From Acidimicrobiales bacterium (GTDB taxonomy: Bacteria > Actinomycetota > Acidimicrobiia > Acidimicrobiales > SZUA-35), in assembly GCA_013003535.1 (NCBI GenBank), contig JABDIY010000092.1, forward strand, positions 22,198-86,197: 64,000 nt of DNA, written 5' to 3'. The position numbers and the translations under genes were made by a program. A model generated the notes under the pieces. That model searched no databases. It saw only the letters and a list, made by a program, of their open reading frames with translations, and was not told the DNA's origin. This document shows, piece after piece, positions 52,281 through 59,751 of the stretch; position 1 is the stretch's first letter; each line of letters starts with the position of its first letter.

Positions 52281-52751
52281 TCAGCTCGCCGAGACGGCGT
52301 CGAGAACTGACAGCGTCTCGATGAGCGTGACGACTGCCTCGGCGCCCTTGTTTCCGGCCTTGCCACCGGCGCGGTCTAGCGCTTGTTCGAGGGTGTCAGT
52401 AGTGAGGATCCCAAAGATCACCGGCTTGCCGGAGTCCAGCCCGGCTCGTTGAATTCCGGCCGCAGCTTGACCGGCAACAAAGTCGTAGTGGCTTGTGGCT
52501 CCTCGAATCACTGCGCCCAGACAGATCACGCCGTCAATATGGGGGCGATCAGCTAACGCCTTCGCCACGATCGGTGCCTCGAAGGCTCCCGGGACCCACG
52601 CCACGGTGATGTTGTCATCAGCTACCCCATGTCGAACAAGTGCCTCTGTTGCGCCCGCCAGCAGGCGATCGGTAATGAGGTCGTTGAAGCGGCCGCAGAC
52701 GATGGCGACTCTCCGCCCCGAGGCGTCCATGGATCCCGTGATCGTTTTCAC
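52281..52751 (-). CDS. ribH: 6,7-dimethyl-8-ribityllumazine synthase
   Basis: 156 aa from GTG 52751. VAIVCGRFNDLITDRLL, WVPGAFEAPIVAKAL, VICLGAVIRGATSHYDFV (with catalytic His) and GILTTDTLEQALDRAGGKAGNKG are family motifs. It supplies RibE. GTG 52751 has TAGTCT 7 nt upstream and keeps the conserved G in ITGSM; ATG 52730 is an alternative. The track ORF to 52997 is not supported. It is apart from the other rib genes and first in a ribH-hisE-hisG unit. Confidence 0.93.
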   Translation of the reverse strand: MKTITGSMDASGRRVAIVCGRFNDLITDRLLAGATEALVRHGVADDNITVAWVPGAFEAPIVAKALADRPHIDGVICLGAVIRGATSHYDFVAGQAAAGIQRAGLDSGKPVIFGILTTDTLEQALDRAGGKAGNKGAEAVVTLIETLSVLDAVSAS

Positions 52752-52758
52752 CCGCTTA

Positions 52759-52764
52759 AGACTA
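52759..52764 (-). promoter_or_regulatory. -10 element TAGTCT for ribH-hisE-hisG
   Basis: TAGTCT lies 7 nt before GTG 52751, leaderless layout. Confidence 0.5.
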
Positions 52765-53027
52765 GACCCGTGGCGCTTCAAACTCATGTGCTGTTCGACC
52801 CACCTCGGGTGGTCATGTGAGCACAGTGCGTTGCTCTTTAACGAATGCGTAAAGACTTGGAATTGGCCCTTGCTGGGCGATTGGTGGCCTCCTATCGTCG
52901 GGCGTCGGTTATCGGGCCGGTGTTTGCTGCTTGTTGGGGCAGAGTATTTGTGGTGCGCGCGGGGAACTTCCCAGAACGCTTCCGTAGTTCTCGTCAAGTA
53001 AGGAAACCCAGTGCCGATGGACCAAAT

Positions 53028-55490
53028 GTGAGTGTGGATACGCCCCAGGACGACATGGTTGTAGCCGAGCCAGACACTGCAGCGGTGATGAATAAACCGT
53101 CATCGTTGTGGACCTCATGGCCGATTGTTGGACTCACTCGATTTGTGATGGCCGCGCCGGTGGCGATGGCCGTTGCCCTCATGGGCGTGCTGCTCACCCT
53201 GGTCGCCTTCTTCGGTGTGCGGGCATTGGAAGACAGCCGTGCCGAGGTTGCCTACGAACGCACGGTGCTCGATCAGACCACGAATGCCCAGAGTCGGCTG
53301 GCCAGCAACATTAGGTTGGCGGATTCTCTGGCCACGTTTCTGACGAATGGGGGACCGATTCCCTCATCGTCGGTTTTCGACAACTATTTCGTTGGCACCA
53401 AGCTCTTCGAGACCGGCTCGGACCTTGACGGTGTGGTGTACGCCGCCAAGGTTGACGACGTTGAGGGCTTCGCTGCATTGAAGGAGCGCGAAATCGCTCG
53501 AGAGAACGAGCACTTCACATTTCACTTCAACCCGCTGGCCCAGCCCGCGGGCGGATATGTAATTACACGAGCGTTTGGTACCGCCGGCCAGGAAGCTCGA
53601 GTGGGTGATCTGCTCGAAGCGGCAATGACCGGCGCCGTGCAGGAGGCCACAGAAACCGGAGCCACGGTGTTTCGTCTGGATGCCCAGGCCCAGAATCTTT
53701 TTCCAATCACCGATTCCGACTTCAGCGACAATGATGGCTTTCGATCCGTCAACGGACTCGTTCTGGTGACACCCGTGCTTACCACCGGCCCCGATCCGGT
53801 GGTACGTGGTGCGCTCATAACCCGGCTGAACCTCGGCGCATTGTTGGCCGGAGTCCAGGATGGCGATACGTCGGTGGGCCTGGAAATCATGCTGAACGAT
53901 CGACCGGTTGCTACAACCGTCAGTGCTGATGAGCGCGGGACGGTTTTGGGCGAACCGGCGAAGTTCACGCAGAACGATGCCACCACCTTCGCCGTCCAGG
54001 GATACCGGATCGGGTATCAAATCCCCCGCAATCAGAGCAGCGCGGTCCTCACCGGAGGTTTGGCACTTTCTTTCGTGCTCGCATGGATCGGGAGAGCCAC
54101 TCGGGAACACGCCTTGACGTTGGGTCGACTGGAACGAAGTGAACATGATGCTCGCCACGACCCCCTCACGGGTTTGCTGAACCGGGCGGGTCTCACGATC
54201 GGACTCGCTCGAAGAGTGGAGGCTCGAAAGCCCCCTGAAATGGTTGGCGTGCTGTTTCTCGATCTCGACCGACTCAAGATCATCAATGATTCAATCGGCC
54301 ACACCGCCGGTGACGAGGTCTTGGCCGTTGTAGCGGACCGTCTGCGCGAAGTAACAGAGCCCGACGATGTGATCGGACGCTTCGGTGGTGATGAGTTCGT
54401 AATCGTGCCGGCCCACGCCCGAGCAGTGCGTGACCTCACTCGGATCGCCGATGCGATTATCGAGGCTCTTTCAGAGGCGTGCGTTCTCAGCGACTCCTCG
54501 TTACAGATGATTTCTGCCAGCATTGGCATCGCCTGGATTGCCGATGGTGAGGCTACGGCGGAGAGCATGTTGCGTGACGCCGACGTTGCCATGTACCAGG
54601 CGAAAGACTCCGGTGGGAACTGTTGGGTCGTCTTCGACGCCGAGCTACGCGAACAGGCTCTGCATCGCTTGGAGGTAGAGCGAGAACTTCGCCGGGCCAT
54701 CGCCGAAGGGCAGCTGGTAGTTCATTACCAGCCGATCGTCTCTACCACTGACGGTTCGGTGGACAAGCTCGAAGCCCTTGTTCGTTGGAAGCACCCGGTG
54801 CGAGGACTCATTCCCCCCGGTCAGTTTTTGACCGTGGCCGAAGAAACCGGTCTGATCGTTGCAGTTGGTGAGCATGTTCTGCGCGAGGCCTGCCGTCAGG
54901 CGGCGCGGTGGAGTGCGATCTGTGGCCGCTCGATCAGTGTGAGCGTGAACGTGGCCGAACGTCAGTTGATCGACCCTGCGCTTGTGAAGACGGTTCGGAC
55001 CGTTCTCAACGAGGCCGGTCTCAACTCCAGCCAACTGGAACTGGAAATCACGGAAGAGCTGATCGTTGAACGCCTCGACCGCCGCCTCACCGTCCTCCGA
55101 CAACTCTCTCGAATGGGCGTGAAACTGGCGATCGACGACTTCGGCACAGGGCGAGCATCCCTCTCGCAGCTCCGGCACCTGGACATGGTGGACACTTTGA
55201 AAGTGGATCGAGCATTCGTGGAGAATGTTGCCACCAACGAAACCGACCAAAAGATCCTCACCGCCATCGTTGCCCTCGCCAAGAGCGTTGGGATGGAAAC
55301 GGTTGCCGAAGGAGTGGAAGACGCTGATCAGGCATCCCAGATTCGCGAGCAGGGTCTCGACTTCATCCAGGGCTTCTACTTCCACCGTCCCAGTGACGCC
55401 TCCGCCATTCTCGACGTTCTGCGAACCCCATTCCCGTTGCCGTGGGGCAATGCGTTCCAGCAGTCTTTGCTAGCCGACCAAAAGTTGTAA
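53028..55490 (+). CDS. CHASE-GGDEF-EAL cyclic di-GMP protein
   Basis: 820 aa from GTG 53028; the track ATG at 52845 adds 61 residues. A span near 40-65 (TRFVMAAPVAMAVALMGVLLTLVAFFGV) and a second near 345-365 bracket a CHASE sensor outside the cell. Then GGDEF (intact GGDEF at ~453, DPLTGLLNRAG) and EAL (EALVRW at ~581, DDFGTG, EGVED, all metal residues). Both synthesis and breakdown are possible. Signal unknown. Regulatory output could involve the degenerate GGDEF protein at 29.6 kb, but no link is shown. Confidence 0.9.
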   Translation: MSVDTPQDDMVVAEPDTAAVMNKPSSLWTSWPIVGLTRFVMAAPVAMAVALMGVLLTLVAFFGVRALEDSRAEVAYERTVLDQTTNAQSRLASNIRLADSLATFLTNGGPIPSSSVFDNYFVGTKLFETGSDLDGVVYAAKVDDVEGFAALKEREIARENEHFTFHFNPLAQPAGGYVITRAFGTAGQEARVGDLLEAAMTGAVQEATETGATVFRLDAQAQNLFPITDSDFSDNDGFRSVNGLVLVTPVLTTGPDPVVRGALITRLNLGALLAGVQDGDTSVGLEIMLNDRPVATTVSADERGTVLGEPAKFTQNDATTFAVQGYRIGYQIPRNQSSAVLTGGLALSFVLAWIGRATREHALTLGRLERSEHDARHDPLTGLLNRAGLTIGLARRVEARKPPEMVGVLFLDLDRLKIINDSIGHTAGDEVLAVVADRLREVTEPDDVIGRFGGDEFVIVPAHARAVRDLTRIADAIIEALSEACVLSDSSLQMISASIGIAWIADGEATAESMLRDADVAMYQAKDSGGNCWVVFDAELREQALHRLEVERELRRAIAEGQLVVHYQPIVSTTDGSVDKLEALVRWKHPVRGLIPPGQFLTVAEETGLIVAVGEHVLREACRQAARWSAICGRSISVSVNVAERQLIDPALVKTVRTVLNEAGLNSSQLELEITEELIVERLDRRLTVLRQLSRMGVKLAIDDFGTGRASLSQLRHLDMVDTLKVDRAFVENVATNETDQKILTAIVALAKSVGMETVAEGVEDADQASQIREQGLDFIQGFYFHRPSDASAILDVLRTPFPLPWGNAFQQSLLADQKL

Positions 55491-55535
55491 GCGGTATGGG
55501 GCGACCTGGGCGGAAGGCCTGTTCCAGTTCAGCTT

Positions 55536-55835
55536 TTACGCCGACTTCTTTCGACCTCGCTTGAGCCCAATTGAACCGAAGCCACTGATTACAGCGATGT
55601 AGAACCCGACGTCGTACCAGATGCCGGTGTTGTTCGTTTCATAGATCCGCACCTCGTTGTTGAAGACGTGCCAGATGAGGGCGACCGGCGCGATCCAGCC
55701 GTGCCACACTCCAGAGAAAAACCCGGCCTGGGTTTCGGCATACTCCGATGTTCCTGCGGCACAGGCCGAGAGCATCAGTGCCGCGAGTAGAAATGTCATG
55801 CCGTATGTGAGCGCTTTGTGGCGTCGCCAGGTCAT
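55536..55835 (-). CDS. Small lipoprotein with a second membrane segment
   Basis: 99 aa. The signal peptide ends in a clear lipobox (LLAALMLSACAAG, Cys25). Then FFSGVWHGWIAPVALIWHVF and IWYDVGFYIAVISGFGSIGL give two more hydrophobic stretches, and a basic tail (KRGRKKSA). The family, seen in several phyla, has no known role. TACGGT 6 nt upstream of the ATG. Confidence 0.7.
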   Translation of the reverse strand: MTWRRHKALTYGMTFLLAALMLSACAAGTSEYAETQAGFFSGVWHGWIAPVALIWHVFNNEVRIYETNNTGIWYDVGFYIAVISGFGSIGLKRGRKKSA

Positions 55836-55841
55836 AGCCGT

Positions 55842-55847
55842 ACCGTA
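55842..55847 (-). promoter_or_regulatory. -10 element TACGGT for the small lipoprotein
   Basis: TACGGT lies 6 nt before ATG 55835 with no Shine-Dalgarno. Confidence 0.45.
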
Positions 55848-55949
55848 ATTGAGGCTTCTGGGCCTTCGCCATGGGCTTAGGTCAACCGCTCCGGTGCCTC
55901 ATGGAGACGGTCCAATCTCGCCCTGGAACGTGACCTGGAGCTGTCCGGA

Positions 55950-55955
55950 TATCGT
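55950..55955 (+). promoter_or_regulatory. -10 element TATCGT for the DUF1844 gene
   Basis: TATCGT lies 7 nt before GTG 55963. Confidence 0.45.
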
Positions 55956-55962
55956 GAAGGGC

Positions 55963-56334
55963 GTGAGCGAAGAGTTTGATCCGTCCAACATCGACCTGGC
56001 CGCAGCCTTTTCCTCAGAAGGGGAGCCGGAGGTTGATCCAGCCCAGGCCGAAGCGATGGCCAAGGAACTCAGCGAGGCTCGAGATCGGCTCTTGGAGGCC
56101 CACGTAGCCGACGTGGTAGTCAACCATGCCATCGGGCTGTACGAACTGGCTGCAATCCACCTGACGGCGGAAAAGCCAGATTTCGAGGAGACCCGTCTCG
56201 CCATCGACGCACTGAAAGCCCTGGTGGAGAATCTCAAGGGGAGGCTGGGAGAAGGCGAAGCCATGCTTGGCGAAGCCCTGTCCAGCCTTCAGATGGGATT
56301 CGTCCAACGCCGCTCAGAGTTTGAGAAGAAGTAG
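55963..56334 (+). CDS. DUF1844 family protein
   Basis: 123 aa from GTG 55963. A ~40-residue acidic head precedes the conserved helical part VVNHAIGLYELAAIHL then DFEETRLAIDALKALVENLKGRLGEGEAMLGEAL, which matches DUF1844. The family is usually near infC, as here, and its role is not known. The track start at 55849 adds 38 unsupported residues. Confidence 0.85.
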   Translation: MSEEFDPSNIDLAAAFSSEGEPEVDPAQAEAMAKELSEARDRLLEAHVADVVVNHAIGLYELAAIHLTAEKPDFEETRLAIDALKALVENLKGRLGEGEAMLGEALSSLQMGFVQRRSEFEKK

Positions 56335-56355
56335 CCCACTCCCGGCCAACGGCGG

Positions 56356-56361
56356 TACAAT
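56356..56361 (+). promoter_or_regulatory. Possible -10 element of the infC operon
   Basis: TACAAT lies about 135 nt before the SD of infC, with no clear -35. The leader after it can form GCAA-GAGGGTT-TTGC, a possible regulatory structure. Confidence 0.35.
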
Positions 56362-56516
56362 GTCAGCTTGGTAGCAAGAGGGTTTTGCCCCACCGTTCCA
56401 GCTAACGCTGCGCTCGGTTTACCGGATTCGCCATCCGTGGCGTCCTTCCGCAGTCTCGCTTTTGCTTCCACGTCCGTGTTGTAGCGCCAGAGGAGAATGC
56501 GCCTAGATGAATAGAT

Positions 56517-57290
56517 ATCGCCATAGCTGAACAAGTCCGGGAGCCCCGCATCAACGACCGCATCCGCGCTCGTGAGGTACGGGTCATTTCCCCTGAAGGA
56601 TCCCAGTTGGGCATCAAGGCCTTGCCTGATGCGCTCACACTGGCCCGCAACCTCGAGTTGGATCTGGTTGAGGTCGCCCCCGAAGCCCGCCCCCCTGTCT
56701 GTCGAATCATGGACTACGGGAAGTGGAAGTACGAGGACGCTCAACGAGCGAAAGAGTCGAGAAGGAAGTCCACCAAGGTGGTGGTCAAGGAAATGAAGTA
56801 CCGGCCCAAGATCGGCGGGGGCGATTTTGAAACGAAAACTAAGAAAGTGGAGAAGTTCCTCCACGACGGCCACAAGGTAAAGATCACCATTATGTTCCGT
56901 GGCCGTGAGGTCACCCATCCCGAGCTTGGGCGAGACATCCTCGACAAGATCGCCGCTCGAACCGAGGCATACGCCAAAGTGGAAGCGATGCCTCGGCTGG
57001 AGAGCCGGAATATGACCATGGTGCTTGGACCGGACACGAAAAAGGCCAAAAATCAACGAGCCGACGAGAAAGCCGCTGCTGCCCGAGCAGCTGCGGGTGC
57101 CAGCGCCGGTTCGCCGGGCGAAGCCGGTGCGTCCGGGGCATCAAGTCGCCCCGCTCCGCCCACGCCAGAAGAAGTAGAAGCTGTGCGGGCCCAACGTGCT
57201 GCCGCAGCCGCAGCAGAAACAGCAGCCGCAGAAGAAACAGCAGCCGCAGAAGAACAAGTAGCTGTCGAAAGTGAGTCAGACAATGGGTAA
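56517..57290 (+). CDS. infC: Translation initiation factor IF-3, non-AUG start
   Basis: About 257 aa. The track entry (56607, TTG) is N-terminally truncated: the frame is open back to 56511, and EPRINDRIRAREVRVISPEGSQLGIK is standard IF3 N-domain sequence. No ATG, GTG or TTG starts that part, so the start must be ATA 56511, ATC 56517 or ATA 56523; ATC is a guess (56517). Rare starts let IF3 control its own translation. IF3 N and C domains are complete; after ~residue 175 there is an ~80-residue Ala/Glu/Pro-rich tail. SD AGGAGA lies at 56491-56496. Confidence 0.88.
   Translation: MAIAEQVREPRINDRIRAREVRVISPEGSQLGIKALPDALTLARNLELDLVEVAPEARPPVCRIMDYGKWKYEDAQRAKESRRKSTKVVVKEMKYRPKIGGGDFETKTKKVEKFLHDGHKVKITIMFRGREVTHPELGRDILDKIAARTEAYAKVEAMPRLESRNMTMVLGPDTKKAKNQRADEKAAAARAAAGASAGSPGEAGASGASSRPAPPTPEEVEAVRAQRAAAAAAETAAAEETAAAEEQVAVESESDNG
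57219..57254 (+). repeat. 18-bp coding repeat, two perfect copies
   Basis: acagcagccgcagaagaa occurs twice in a row in the infC tail, with a partial copy before; it encodes TAAAEE units. Confidence 0.8.
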
Positions 57291-57480
57291 CAAGCAAAAA
57301 ACACACAAGGGTGCCAAGAAGCGGTTCAAGAAGACCGCCACGGGCAAGATCAAGCGCCGCCAGGCCGGTCTGAACCACTTCAACGAAAAGATGAGCGGTC
57401 GCGTGAAACGCCGGCTCGGCTCGCCCGAGCTCGTGGCCAAGGCCGATGAGAGTCGTATCAAGCGGATGCTGTCTTCATAA
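57283..57480 (+). CDS. rpmI: 50S ribosomal protein L35
   Basis: 65 aa, very basic: MGNKQKTHKGAKKRFKKTATGKIKRRQAG. ATG 57283 overlaps the infC stop by 8 nt, the usual infC-rpmI-rplT order. Confidence 0.95.
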   Translation: MGNKQKTHKGAKKRFKKTATGKIKRRQAGLNHFNEKMSGRVKRRLGSPELVAKADESRIKRMLSS

Positions 57481-57543
57481 GACGCAGAACCTTCCCCGTA
57501 TACATATTCATTAACAAGATCAAGAGTTTGGGAGCACCGTGTC

Positions 57544-57906
57544 ATGGCAAGAGCTAAGAGAGCCGTTCACTCCAAGAAGCGTCGTAAAGAAATCCTCGGC
57601 AAGGCCAAGGGCTACTACGGCAACAAGAGCCGGAGTGTCCGGGCCGCTAATGAGCAGGTCATGCACTCGGGCAATTACGCCTACCGAGACCGTCGCGCTC
57701 GTAAGGGTGAGATGCGTCGTTTGTGGATTCAGCGAATCAATGCGGCCTGCCGTCTCAACGGCACCACCTACAGCAAGTTCATCGCCGGGCTGAAGGCCCA
57801 GGACATAGAGGTGGACCGCAAGATGCTGGCCGACCTTGCTGTAACCGACGCCGGCGCTTTTGCGGCCCTCGTTACCGCTTCCGGAGCTGCCGCAGACGCT
57901 GCCTAG
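57544..57906 (+). CDS. rplT: 50S ribosomal protein L20
   Basis: 120 aa: [39 protein letters not shown], then [23 protein letters not shown]. In other bacteria L20 represses this operon. 63 nt after rpmI. Confidence 0.96.
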   Translation: MARAKRAVHSKKRRKEILGKAKGYYGNKSRSVRAANEQVMHSGNYAYRDRRARKGEMRRLWIQRINAACRLNGTTYSKFIAGLKAQDIEVDRKMLADLAVTDAGAFAALVTASGAAADAA

Positions 57907-57919
57907 TGGAGCGCTGTCC

Positions 57920-58696
57920 ATGAATCCCGTCCCGGCCACCAAGGCCCAACTCGCCGAGATTCGTAAGCTTGCCCGCACGGCATCGCATCGTCATCAAACG
58001 GGACTTCTCTGTGTCGAGGGGCCCGTTTTGGTGGCCGAGGTGCTGGATTCCCGTTTGCGCGTTCGTTACGTCGTGGGAGCGGAATCTCTGTTGAGCCAGA
58101 TGTCTTCGGGGACCGTTGCGTTTCATGTCGCCGATCCTGACCGGCTCTGCGATGCCATGGGTACGAAGAGTCCTCAGCCGATCGTGGCGGTTGCCGAGAT
58201 CCCGGAGCCGGTTCGCTTGGAGTCCCTCGAAGCCGGTCCGCTCCTGGCACTGGTGGAGATCGGTGACCCCGGCAACGCCGGAACCATGATCAGAACCGCT
58301 GAAGCCGCCGGCATGGCCGGGGTGGTGATGGTTGGCGAGTGCGTCGACTCTTGGAATCCCAAGCTTGTACGGGCTTCGGCTGGGGCCGCCCTTCGGCTCC
58401 CGATCGTTCGGGTGAGTGAGGCCGAACTCTTCGCAGCCGGTCGTCGCCCGGTCGTTGCCACCGTGGTCGGACGAGGCACTCATTACATGGACACAGACCT
58501 TTCCGCTGCCGTGATCTGCTTGGGGAATGAAGCCCACGGACTATCGCCCGGGTTCATTGACCGATGCGATGCTGCGGTCACTATTCCACTGGCAGGACCC
58601 ACCGAGTCGCTGAACGTTGCCGCCGCCGCTGCGGTCCTGGCATTCTCCGCTCTCCACCAGCGTGCATCCACTAGTCTCTCCCAGCAACCGTTATGA
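57920..58696 (+). CDS. SpoU/TrmH-family RNA 2-prime-O-methyltransferase
   Basis: 258 aa. N-terminal RNA-binding part, then SPOUT knot motifs: GNAGTMIRTAEAAG (1), VICLGNEAHGLS (2) and IPLAGPTESLNVAAAAAVLAF (3). Target RNA unknown; neighbours between rplT and pheS suggest 23S rRNA. ATG 57920; the last 4 nt overlap pheS. Confidence 0.9.
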   Translation: MNPVPATKAQLAEIRKLARTASHRHQTGLLCVEGPVLVAEVLDSRLRVRYVVGAESLLSQMSSGTVAFHVADPDRLCDAMGTKSPQPIVAVAEIPEPVRLESLEAGPLLALVEIGDPGNAGTMIRTAEAAGMAGVVMVGECVDSWNPKLVRASAGAALRLPIVRVSEAELFAAGRRPVVATVVGRGTHYMDTDLSAAVICLGNEAHGLSPGFIDRCDAAVTIPLAGPTESLNVAAAAAVLAFSALHQRASTSLSQQPL

Positions 58697-59736
58697 AAGT
58701 ACGAGGCCCGATGCCTGACATCCCAGAGATTCCGTCGGAGATTTCTGAGTTGGGTGCCCGTGTCTCGGCTGTCCTCGCTCAGGTCGAGTCGGCCGAGTCC
58801 TCCGATGAACTCACTGCGATTCTGAGCGCCGCGACCGGCAAGACGGGCCCAATAACGGTGGCTCGCAAGGCCATGAGTCAGGTCGATCCCACCCACCGCA
58901 AATCGGTTGGGATGCGGGTCCAGGATGCGAAGACAACGATCGAGACGGCAGTCGAAGCACGCCGAGTCGGGCTAGGAGCGGCGGAACGAACCGCTCGAGT
59001 GCAGGCGGAGCGAATGGATCTCACCGAGGTGGTGGGTACCCCAACGGCTGGCCACATCCACCCGCTCACCCAAGCATGGGAAGACCTCGAGGATGCCTTC
59101 ATCGGAATGGGCTTCACCGTTGCCGAGGGACCCCACGTCGAGACCGACTGGTACAACTTCGATGCCCTCAACATTCCCAAAGGTCACCCCGCTCGCGACG
59201 GCTTTGATTCGCTCTATGTGAACAACGGGGAAGAGGGCAGCACCGTCCTACGCACCCACACTTCACCGGTGCAGATCCGGACGATGCAGGCCCAGGAGCC
59301 ACCGATCTACATCATTGCGCCTGGTCGGGTATTTCGGCGAGACACAGCCGATGCCACCCACCTTCCGGTTTTCCACCAAATCGAAGGGCTGGTGATCGAC
59401 AAAGGGATTGGGCTGGCGCACCTCGCCGGGACCATCGAGAAGTTTACGCAGGCATTCTTCGGGGAGGAATTCCATTCCCGACTCCGACCCAACTATTTCC
59501 CTTTCACTGAGCCCTCGGCGGAATTCGACATCCAACGGCCCGACGGCTCATGGCTCGAACTCGGAGGGAGCGGCGTGGTGCATCCAAATGTTCTCCGAGC
59601 GGGTGGAATCGATCCGGAGGAGTGGAGCGGTTTCGCTTTCGGATTCGGAATCGATCGCTTCCTCCAGATCAAGCACGGTGTCACTGACCTCCGAGAGGCC
59701 TTCACCAACGACATCCGATTCCTAGAGCAGTTCTGA
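58693..59736 (+). CDS. pheS: Phenylalanyl-tRNA synthetase alpha subunit
   Basis: 347 aa. An N-terminal coiled coil binds tRNA; class II motif 2 is GRVFRRDTADATHLPVFHQIEGLVID and motif 3 is GFGIDRFLQIKHG. ATGA overlap with the methylase, pheT 15 nt later. Confidence 0.96.
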   Translation: MKVRGPMPDIPEIPSEISELGARVSAVLAQVESAESSDELTAILSAATGKTGPITVARKAMSQVDPTHRKSVGMRVQDAKTTIETAVEARRVGLGAAERTARVQAERMDLTEVVGTPTAGHIHPLTQAWEDLEDAFIGMGFTVAEGPHVETDWYNFDALNIPKGHPARDGFDSLYVNNGEEGSTVLRTHTSPVQIRTMQAQEPPIYIIAPGRVFRRDTADATHLPVFHQIEGLVIDKGIGLAHLAGTIEKFTQAFFGEEFHSRLRPNYFPFTEPSAEFDIQRPDGSWLELGGSGVVHPNVLRAGGIDPEEWSGFAFGFGIDRFLQIKHGVTDLREAFTNDIRFLEQF

Positions 59737-59751
59737 GGCGGGAGACTTTTT

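Noticed and set aside
52752-52997. N-terminal extension of ribH in the track
   Set aside because: The extra 82 codons lack family sequence and a -10 element lies inside them just before GTG 52751.
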